Source: Auxenochlorella pyrenoidosa
Taxonomy: Eukaryota; Chlorophyta; Trebouxiophyceae; Chlorellales; Chlorellaceae
DNA: 15,986 nt
Direction: 5' to 3'
NCBI GenBank assembly: GCA_001430745.1
Contig: KQ482061.1
Span: 492,104-508,089 of the forward strand
The notes below the pieces were generated by a model. That model was not told the DNA's origin, made no database searches, and saw nothing but the letters and a program-made list of their open reading frames with translations. Shown here one piece after another: positions 9,401 through 15,986 of the stretch (its first letter is position 1; each line of letters opens with the position of its first letter). The position numbers and the translations under genes were made by a program.

Positions 9401-12400
9401 ACATTCCAGGTGCGTGGCAGGAAACCACCGTTTCCCGCTGCATTGCATTTCCCCAACTTTTCGACGCCACCGAAAGGCCAGCCGCCTTGTGCACACAAAC
9501 CCAGCCGGAAGGGCGCACCCGCTTCTGCAGCAGCTCTGCCCACACTTGGAAGGCGCCCTTGGTCATGTCCTTCTGCCCCACCCGCAGCCCGGCAAGGTCG
9601 GCCTGCCGCACCGCCGCCTGCCGCTTGGACAGGAACTGCAGGGCGGGGTAGGGCAGGGCGGGGCGGGGGGCAGAATCAAGGGGCAGGCCCGTGTATGCAG
9701 GCAGAGGAAGGCTTGTTGAACAGCAGGGAGGTGCTGCTGGCCTGTGCAACAGCAGCGGCATGCTGGGGTGCAGCCCGTCCCCTCGCCTGTGCAGCCACGC
9801 AAGGCGGGCAGGGCGGTCCTGCCTGAACACGCTGCAGGTACTGCCTATCACAATGTACTCGGTACTGTCCCATCACTACTTGTATTATGTGCTGTACCTG
9901 CAGCGTGTTCAGGCAGGACCGGATGTCGCAGTCGGTGCGCTCCACCAGCAGGCGCAGCGTCGACTTCTCCGCACGCAGGCCCTCCTCCCCGCAGATGGCC
10001 TGCAGCCGCTGCGCCAGGCGCTCCGCCTGCGGGGGCGGCAGGGGCGGACGGCGGCAGGCGGCTTGCTGTTCGCAGGGTGGGCGGGGAGAGTAAAAAAGTC
10101 GCATACACAGGCAGTCACAAGCCTGTGCTACAAACCCTGCGCGGCGCAGGCAGCCCAGCACTTGGCTGTGCATTCCAGCGCAGAGGAAGTTGCGTCGGGT
10201 GCAGCGTGCACCTCGATTCATGCACAGATTATGAAAGTGGCGCAGGGCACTGGGGCGAGCAGGCAAGCATGGGCAGCGCCATGCCGCCACCCCTGCCCTA
10301 CCTGCGGCTTCTTGAAGTGGAATACCTTTGCCACGTCACGCAGCGGGCGCAGCGCGGGGGCATACAGATCGTTGCATATGCAGATGATGGGCCGCATCAG
10401 GGGCCGAAGCTGCTGCCGCGGGCCGCCCTGCCTGCCGCCGCTGCCGCCGGCGGCGCCAGCGATGCGCCGGCCCGCGCTCCGAGCGCCTGCACCCTTGGCG
10501 CCACCGCCACCGCCTTCCTCCTCTTCCTCGTCGCTGTCTGATGCGTCCCCGCCGTGCTGCGCCGCGCCCTTGCCACCCTGCTTGCCGCCGCCCGCCTTGC
10601 CAGGCGCGGCCTTGATGATTTTGAGCAGCGCGGCGATGCCGCTGCGCCCCTCGGCGCCGCCTGCAGGAGGGGCCAGGGGCCAGGAACAGCACGTTCGCAC
10701 AGCCAGGGCGCAGCACAAGGCTCAGCCCTGTTTGCTGGCAGTAGACTGGCCGTAGCTGGAACAGTCTCTGCACACGGCATGGCGGCAGCAGCGGGCAACA
10801 CGGGAGCAATCGGCGTCTGCTTTGCCACCTGTGGCACCATCAATCTCATCAATGACCACGCAGTTGGGCCGGCGCTGGCCCATCACGCTCTGCAGGCAGC
10901 GCAGGTGCGGAGAAGCAAGCCTGGTGGCAGACAGACCGGCAGCAGCGCCGAACGCCGACTGCGCTGCCACAGCGCAGCCTGGTTTGCGGGGGCTGCACAC
11001 ACATCTGGGCCGCCCACGGGGCAGCCGGGCTTGATTCGCTGCTGGGAGCAGACAGCGCAGCTGCCTCCGCAAAGCACACTGCACCTGCTGGTGTGCACAG
11101 CAAACACCTCTTGCCTGCATCTCCACGGCATCGAGCACGCGCGACTGCAGCGCCCCGGCAGAGCGGTCGTCCGAGGCATTGATCTCGACGGGCCGGTAGC
11201 CGCAGTGCACGGCGCAGATGTGGGCCAGCGTCGTTTTGCCCAGGCCTGCAGGCAGGCGGCCCAGGGACAGGAGGGGGAGGTGTGACTGGCAGGAGGGTGC
11301 TTATGCATCTGCACCCAGTGGAACAGGGCTTTGAGTCAAGGGTGCGATGGGCCTGAAGATGCAGCAGCGGGCCTCACCTGGGGGACCAGCAATCAAGATG
11401 ACTTTGTGCTCTGGCCGCCCAAGCGCATCCGGGGCGCTGCCGGGCTCGCCGGGCGGCCCCCGGGGCGGCCCGCGCTGCTGGAAGCGGCTGGCCGCGCCAC
11501 GGGTGGCGGGCGAGGCGGTGCCAAACACGCACGCGTCCCAGCCTTTGAGCCAGCGCACTACCTCCCTGCATAGTGGGTGGGCAGCCGTGCACGGGATGTG
11601 CGTTGAAACTAATGAAACACAGGCGACGCCCCGCAGGCAATCCCGCCTCAACCACATAGATGCTGCAAATTTGGGAGGATGTGGTAGCAGCGGCAGTGCA
11701 CACAGCAGGAAGAGACCCCAGCTGTTGTGACCCCACGCTCTCCCCGACAGGAACACAGGCAGAGGCACGATGATGGATGAGTGTGCAGGTGGCATGCAGG
11801 GGCGAGGCTCGCATGTGCATGGTTTGGGGAGGTGCCTGCCACGATGCAAGACACGCCGCTGCGGGTATGCGTGGCCGCATCACCTGTTGATCTGCTCATC
11901 GCTCAGCAGGTCTATGTAGCCTCGGGGCGCATATTTCTCGACCCACAGGGCCGCCCGCCCGCCAGCCGCGCCCGCCCTGCCGCCGCTCGCCCGCCGCCGC
12001 TCACCGCCCGCCGCTGCGCCTGGCTGGGCACGCTCCCGCGCAGCCACGGCAGCTGTCTCTGCGACTGCACGATCGTACTGATCCTTCTCCACCTCTTGAA
12101 GCAGCAAGGTGATGCTTTCGGGGAGCAGGCCGCCGCGGGCGCGGCGCAGCGCACCCGCCATATCGAGCCGCCTGTGGTAACGGGGGGCAGCGAGCGATGA
12201 TGGAGGGAGGCGAGCAGGCATCCACGGTCACCCAAGCAGGAGGCATCCAAGTAGGCTTGCACCGGCAATCGTGAACACACCGCGGTTGAGAAAAGGCCAT
12301 TCCTGCTTCTGATAGCCGGGTGCAAACTGTCAAACTGCTCCGGCCCACCCAGCTGCCCACCTGCCGACCCCAGCGGGTGTAGGCGCCTGCAGCTGGCAGT

Positions 12401-13338
12401 ACACACGCTCCCCGTCCTGCGAGGTGACAGTGACACTGGCGCCGCAAATGCGATACACCTCGCGCGCAGGCGGTACATACAGCCGCCGCGGCAGGAAGTC
12501 TGCTGCTGCCTGCTGGTCTTGCTGCCGAGCGCCTGCGGCTGCAGGCACCACCTGCGCCCTGGCCTGCGGCTGCTGCGCCAGTGGCTGCTGCGCCGGCTGC
12601 TGCTGCTGCGCTGCGGCGCCGCCGGTGCCAGCTGCCTCTGCTTCTGGTTCGTACATCTGCTCGAACAGAGCCTCCAGAGCAGCCTCGTCGTCCTCAAACT
12701 CGCCCTCCTGGTGGCTCCCGGCTGCACCGCCTCCGCCCCCGGCTGTAAGGCGGCTCGCTGTCGGTCGGCCCGACACAAGGGGCATCCGCGGAACGCCCTG
12801 GCTGGGCTGCGTGTCAGCTGCCAGGGCCAGCAGCCGTTGCTCCTCTGACTCATGAAGCAGGGTGCTGTGCGGCGCTGCAGCGGTGGTGGTCGCGCCTGCG
12901 GCCAGCGTGCGGCTGTCGTGCAGCTGCGAGTCTGCCGCCAGCGCCAGCAGCACACGCTCCTGCTCCGTCTCGCTGAAGGCATCGAATGGGCGCTGCGAGG
13001 GCCCTGCTGCGGTGCCAGCGCCGCTGGGGCCGCCGGTGCGCGGCCGCTTGACCCCAGGCGCGCCTGCAGTGGCGGGCAGGAATGCACGGTGCCGGCAGGT
13101 GTGAAAGCAACCTAAGTGCCGAGCAGCCGTTGACCAGCGCCACTCTTCCAGAGATGCAAGAACTGGAAAACCGCAGGATTCCCATGCTGGGCTGGTGGGC
13201 GGAGGCCCCACCTGCGGCGGCAAGGCTTGCTGCCGCCTCCGCCTGTGACCGCAGGTCGGCACGGCTGCGCTTGTGGCCGCTCTCCTCCAGGAGTTCCTCC
13301 TCCATGTCCAACAGGCTGTCGAGGTCCTCAAAATCCAT
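6491..13338 (-). CDS. CTF18: CTF18, large subunit of the alternative clamp loader Ctf18-RFC (complete gene)
   Basis: Nuclear AAA+ ATPase that, with RFC2-5 and Ctf8/Dcc1, loads PCNA for leading-strand replication and cohesion. Exons (minus): 13338-13212, 13063-12361, 12171-11884, 11565-11378, 11245-11115, 10889-10829, 10660-10302, 10026-9898, 9635-9519, 9251-9148, 8865-8804, 8579-8450, 8284-8159, 7846-7745, 7532-7337, 7136-6751, 6554-6491; all phases close, 1090 residues. Visible parts: acidic N-terminus with KRSR and KRPR nuclear-signal-like patches; RFC-type WVEKYAPR (about 353); Walker A GPPGLGKTT (about 432); Walker B VVIDEID (ending about 496); sensor 1 ICICND (N596); sensor-2 region [11 protein letters not shown] (R655); plant-type GVHENML, DRPQLQWP and [10 protein letters not shown]-terminal [14 protein letters not shown], the Ctf8-Dcc1-binding tail. 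Introns 5 and 13 use GC donors. The start ATG has A at -3 and G at +4. Confidence 0.95.
7847..8158 (-). other. CTF18 intron 13, no gene inside
   Basis: This 312-nt GC-AG intron is flanked by exons that join in phase. Nothing else recognisable is in it. Confidence 0.6.
8153..8164 (-). other. GC-type 5' splice site of CTF18 intron 13
   Basis: Exon 13 ends GGA CGC AG at 8159 and the intron starts GCAAGC (8158-8153). The 1-nt completion from exon 14 gives ...[19 protein letters not shown]. The spacing between the conserved LRxW and SxV positions is then 15 residues, as I recall it for the plant protein. A GT at phase 2 further upstream (GGGTGGCG) would work in phase but shorten this segment. Confidence 0.7.
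9641..9670 (+). other. G-run tract opposite the CTF18 intron 8 pyrimidine tract
   Basis: Seven plus-strand G-runs of three or more (3, 4, 3, 3, 4, 6 and similar) with 1-2 nt loops immediately precede the exon 9 acceptor in minus-strand order. In the transcript this is a C-rich polypyrimidine tract ending CTGCAG. As DNA it could form a G-quadruplex on the plus strand. Confidence 0.5.
9814..9921. repeat. Perfect 28-bp inverted repeat spanning a CTF18 5' splice site
   Basis: Arm 9814-9841 is the exact reverse complement of arm 9894-9921, with a 52-nt spacer (9842-9893). The right arm is the last 24 nt of CTF18 exon 8, coding the end of the conserved [11 protein letters not shown], plus the first 4 nt of intron 8 (GTAC). 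The left arm lies wholly within intron 8. The spacer is about 42% GC, well below its surroundings, and carries two GGTACTG copies at its left side. In the pre-mRNA the arms could pair and bury the splice donor. Confidence 0.92.
11109..11120 (-). other. GC-type 5' splice site of CTF18 intron 5
   Basis: Exon 5 ends GAG ATG CAG at 11115 and the intron starts GCAAGA (11114-11109). Exon 6 (AGC GTG ATG ...) then reads straight into VVIDEID. Using the nearby GT (GAG|GTGTTT) would shift the frame and destroy the Walker B motif, so the GC donor is strongly supported. Confidence 0.85.
11566..11883 (-). other. CTF18 intron 3, no gene inside
   Basis: This 318-nt intron has a GTGATG donor and TGCAG acceptor and separates the WVEKYAP exon from the exon leading to Walker A. 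It contains no conserved reading frame, RNA gene or repeat that I can see. Confidence 0.65.
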
Positions 13339-13593
13339 CGTAGCGGCCCCTCAACGCGCGGGTTTCAAACTTGGCACCCCGGGCTGGCGCTGCGACGACT
13401 TATGCCTCCGCCGCAATATCCAAGTAATCGCTTTAAGGTGCACGGGACGATCGGAGGATGCAGACGCCCCTGGCTGACGCCTGCTGCCCACTGCTGTCGC
13501 TGGCGGGCGGCAGGCGTGCTGCGCCGCGGGGCGCAACCAATTAGTCTTTCCCCGGCCTCCTGGGCTGCTCGATCGCCTTCTTTTGAACCCAAC
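13339..13593. promoter_or_regulatory. Divergent intergenic region between CTF18 and the 57-codon ORF
   Basis: These 255 bp hold both 5' UTRs and both promoters. A CCAAT sequence lies at 13537-13541, about 55 bp before the plus-strand ATG, followed by a CT-rich stretch. Plus-strand ATGs at about 13401 and 13457 would be upstream ORF starts only if transcription begins before them. No TATA box is evident. Confidence 0.5.
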
Positions 13594-13767
13594 ATGGAAT
13601 CCACCACCCTCTTTGGTTATCAGCTGCCCTTCCCCCGCCAGGACCTGTATGTCGCCCTGATTGCCGTGGCCTCCTTCATCCCCGCGGTGGTGCTCGTGAA
13701 TGCTCTGGTGCACGGCCTGCTGAACATCGGTGGCCTGATCGTGGGCAAGTCCACCAAGCGCGCCTGA
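13594..13767 (+). CDS. 57-residue small membrane protein, unrecognised
   Basis: Intronless ORF starting with ATG at 13594 (A at -3, G at +4) and ending TGA at 13765-13767. The product has a polar N-terminus (about residues 1-17, Pro/Arg at 12-15), one hydrophobic stretch from about L18 to L43, probably a single membrane span or a kinked one around F28-I29-P30, then a short tail ending with K52, K55 and R56. I do not recognise a family and give no function. The same frame is open upstream to 13273, but that part overlaps the CTF18 5' end and is low-complexity, so the ATG at 13594 is preferred. It lies 18 nt before the AP-4 mu start on the same strand, so both may share one mRNA. Coding status rests on codon-like composition, a membrane profile and a good start context. 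Confidence 0.68.
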   Translation: MESTTLFGYQLPFPRQDLYVALIAVASFIPAVVLVNALVHGLLNIGGLIVGKSTKRA

Positions 13768-13785
13768 GCAGTCAGCGGGCGCCCC

Positions 13786-15986
13786 ATGACGCTGTCTCAG
13801 CTCTTCGTGCTGTCCCCTCGAGGGGACACGATCATCTTCAAGGACTTCCGAGGCAACGTGGCCAAGGCGCGTGCCGGGAGGAAGGCTGCCGCGCTGTCGC
13901 GCCGTCGCCGCGTGCAGCTTGCTGCCGCTGCCTGTTTGCCTCTTCCACGGCCGAGCCCTGCTCAGGCTGCTCCCGTCCAACCTTGTATCACCCATCCAGC
14001 AGACTAGCACTGAGGTGTTCTTCCGCAAGGCCAAGTTCTGGGATGGGCAGGATGGCAAGGATGCGCCGCCGGCCTTCCATGTTGACGGGGTCCAGTACCT
14101 GCATGTCAAGGTGCGAGTCGCCAGCCCCCTTGCTGTGCTGCAATGCTGCTCTGGGATCCCGTCGCGCAGCCGTGTCTGTTGCAGTGCTGAGGCCGGCAGC
14201 GGATGTGCCTCTGTCGGCGGGGCGCAGTGCTTGTAGGGGCTGCATTGACTGAGCGATGCGGCTGCCTGCGCTCTTGTGCTGGGTGCTGCGGCTGTTTCGC
14301 TGTGCCCCCATGTCTACACAGCCTCTCCTGGTTTGGAACCAGTGCAATGTCCTGCCCAAAGCCCACGCAGGCGTGCGGCCCGCACTGGGTGGCCACCAGC
14401 CATGATTGCAGCACCCTGCGGCTCACAGCCTGCCCGCCCCGCCTCACCTGCCTGCACCCGCTGACATCGGGCCCCCCTGCAGGTGGGCGGCCTCTACTGG
14501 GTGGCCACCAGCCGCGAGAATGTGTCGCCCTCGCTGGTGCTGGAGCTGCTGATGCGCATCCACTCCATCTGCCGCGACTACTTTGGATATGTCAGCGAGG
14601 AGGTGGGGGCCGGGGCAGGGCAGCTGGGAGGGGAGCGGCGGCGTGGTGTGGCAGTGGGCAGGGGAAGGAGGCGATTGCGTCGTCGGCTGTGCGGATGGAG
14701 GAGATGGCTGTGGCGTTGGGCGGGCCAGCAGCTCAGGCAGGCAGGGTGAAGCTCGTGGCCTGCACGCCGCCAGCACACAGCCTGGCAGGCCCCCGCTCCT
14801 CGCTGGCTAACCGCCGCAATGGCGACGGAGCTGCCTAATGAGCCCACCAATGCTGGGCCCTGAGCAGCGCCGCCCCCCGCCTCAGCCCCCCAAACACCAG
14901 CCCCCATGCACGCTCACCCCCGCCCCCCAGTAGCCCAGCCCCCCGCCCCGGCCCCCGCTCCTGCTCACACACACACGCAGGTCATCCGCCGCAACTTCCT
15001 GCTGGTGTATGAGCTGCTGGACGAGATCGTAGACTATGGCTTCCCACAAAACTCCTCCACCGAGCGGCTCAAGCAGTTTGTGCTGATGGAGCCGATGATT
15101 GTCAAGCCGCGCCTGCCGGTGAGCGGCCGCCGCCGGCTGGCAGGCCCGGTGGGCGGCGCCAGGGCAGCGCGCCCTGCTGGTTGCGCTCGCGGCCGTGAAG
15201 CCGCATGCTGCGGCATGCGTGTGCGCGTATGGTCTGCCCGCAGCCTGGCTGGGGGCAGCTGAGCTGGCACGGCGCCCGGCCATGCCGCAAGCCCAGCAGC
15301 ACCCTGTGAAAGCTGCATTGCGGCAGCATGCAGTCCAGCAGCATGCAGAGGTGTGCAAACAAGGGGCCCAGAACTCCCCACGCAGGGCGGTGCCAAGCTG
15401 CCGGGCGGCGCCACGGGCCCCACAGAGGTCATCAAGAGTGTGCTGGACACTGACAGGACGGGGGCCAAGGAGGAGATCTTTGTGGACATAGGTGAGAACT
15501 GTGGGCACTCTGCTGGACGTGGGCAGGTGCTGGAACCCCCTCGGCTGTCGTGGCTGTTGTGCTTACCCCAACCTTGGATGGAAGAGGGGCGCAGGCAGGT
15601 AGGCAGGCGGTTGAGGGCACAGCTCACCGGCAGGCCGCCCTCCGCCTCGCTCTGGCTGCCTCACCCATCTGACCCTGTCTGTGTCAATCGCTGACACGCA
15701 GCCGCTGCTTGCTTGATTTGGCGGACGCCTCCCCTGCAGTGGAGAAGCTGACCGCCATCTTTGACGCCCAGGGCCACCAGAAGAGCAGCAGCATTGTGGG
15801 CGCGATACAGGTGCGCACGCTGCGGGCGCAGCGGCTGCCAGGTCGTGGCGCACCTCGCTGGGCAGGGTGGCTGGCTGCTGAACTGCTGCGCGCCATGCGC
15901 CAGCTGCCAATCTCAGTCGCTCCCTGACCTCGGCCAAGGTGCACTGCAGCAGGTGTCATGCCCCTCGGGCAAGGACCCCGGGGGGG
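13786..15986 (+). CDS. AP4M: AP-4 adaptor complex mu subunit, N-terminal part (3' end outside window)
   Basis: The medium chain of AP-4 recognises tyrosine-type sorting signals in cargo at the trans-Golgi network. Exons: 13786 to 13866 (or 13857), 14003 (or 14000)-14110, 14483-14602, 14981-15118, 15386-15491, 15740-15810, then probably 15953 onward. Later phases all join. Visible: LSQLFVLSPRGDTIIFKDFRG start, TSTEVFFRKAKFW, PPAFHVDGVQYLHVK, GGLYWVATSRENVSPSLVLELL, LLVYELLDEIVDYG, KEEIFVDIVEKL. This is the N-terminal longin-type domain plus linker; the cargo-binding mu-homology domain should follow off the right edge. Intron 1's donor is ambiguous: AAG|GCGCGT keeps the family length, AAC|GTGGCC is a GT alternative that shortens the loop. 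The start ATG has weak context (C at -3, A at +4). Confidence 0.92.
13811..13828. repeat. 18-bp perfect palindrome in AP-4 mu exon 1
   Basis: TGTCCCCTCGAGGGGACA is its own reverse complement and encodes most of the conserved LSPRGDT segment. It may be a by-product of codon choice for that motif. Confidence 0.85.
14111..14482 (+). other. AP-4 mu intron 2, contains a decayed copy of the exon 3 start
   Basis: This 372-nt GT-AG intron carries at 14367-14401 a near copy of the acceptor and first 31 nt of exon 3 (see the repeat entry). Otherwise nothing recognisable is present. Confidence 0.75.
14367..14513 (+). repeat. Tandem duplication of the exon 3 acceptor and start in AP-4 mu
   Basis: Bases 14384-14401 equal 14496-14513 exactly (18 bp). 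At the same 112-bp offset the preceding stretch is also similar, beginning with GCAGG in both copies. The intronic copy would read ACGPHWVATSHD against the real VGGLYWVATSRE, then similarity fades. Because 112 is not a multiple of 3, use of the upstream acceptor at 14369-14370 would frameshift exon 3. Confidence 0.8.
14603..14980 (+). other. AP-4 mu intron 3 with C-rich tract
   Basis: This 378-nt GT-AG intron's last third (about 14870-14961) is a run of C-blocks (units like CAGCCCCCC), then an (AC)n stretch and the CGCAG acceptor. This forms an unusually C-rich polypyrimidine tract, with G-quadruplex potential on the minus strand. The first half is G-rich. No gene is seen. Confidence 0.65.
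15946..15954 (+). other. Probable NAGNAG acceptor of AP-4 mu intron 6
   Basis: The sequence CTGCAGCAG precedes GTGTCATGC. Splicing at the second AG (15952) continues as VSCPSGKDPG, matching the position where the family has a K-S-Y-L-S-G-N-type segment. Splicing at the first AG adds one Gln. Only 34 nt of the exon are in the window, so this is tentative. Confidence 0.5.

Noticed and set aside
9887..10755. Plus-strand frames covering the inverted repeat
   Set aside because: The apparent similarity of the plus-strand reading to CTF18 ([12 protein letters not shown] residues) comes from the inverted copy itself, not from a second gene.
13273..13593. N-terminal extension of the 57-codon ORF to a 164-codon protein
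   Set aside because: The upstream part overlaps the start of CTF18 and its promoter and is low-complexity. The ATG at 13594 has the better context and begins the only protein-like part.
1..15986. Search for transposons, CRISPR arrays, rRNA, tRNA and bacterial operons
   Set aside because: No repeat-spacer array, transposase motif, tRNA-like fold or Shine-Dalgarno-led gene series was seen. The spliced gene structure points to a nuclear eukaryotic locus.

Overview
This window is nuclear DNA from a eukaryote, most likely a GC-rich green alga of the Chlorella (trebouxiophyte) type. Five points support this. The sequence is strongly GC-rich. Genes are broken into short exons by many introns of about 130-560 nt. 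Most introns end in CTGCAG or CGCAG. Protein-coding exons on both strands are joined by phase-consistent GT-AG (occasionally GC-AG) splicing. The recognisable proteins read most like land-plant or algal family members. The lineage call is inference; no search was run.

Layout, left to right. (1) Minus strand, 2735 to beyond the left edge: a UTR1/UTR3-like (SLC35B1-type) nucleotide-sugar transporter of the ER, with seven exons in the window and the last exon(s) outside it. (2) A 419-bp divergent intergenic region. (3) Plus strand, 3155-5891: a nine-exon gene for a 333-residue glycine/RGG-rich protein that resembles eIF4B. (4) A 599-bp convergent 3' region. (5) Minus strand, 13338-6491: a complete 17-exon gene for CTF18, the large subunit of the alternative clamp loader Ctf18-RFC (1090 residues as spliced here). 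(6) A 255-bp divergent intergenic region. (7) Plus strand, 13594-13767: an intronless 57-codon ORF for a small membrane protein I do not recognise. (8) Plus strand, starting only 18 nt later at 13786 and running off the right edge: the mu subunit of adaptor complex AP-4, with at least seven exons.

The genes are housekeeping genes of secretion, translation, chromosome cohesion/replication and vesicle sorting. They do not form a pathway; what links them is compact divergent and convergent packing. The most interesting points are these: a 57-codon ORF packed against AP-4 mu in a way that suggests a dicistronic mRNA; a perfect 28-bp inverted duplication of an exon end plus its 5' splice site inside CTF18 intron 8; a decayed duplicate of an exon start inside AP-4 mu intron 2; and three well-supported GC-AG introns. 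I see no transposon, CRISPR array, rRNA or tRNA gene.
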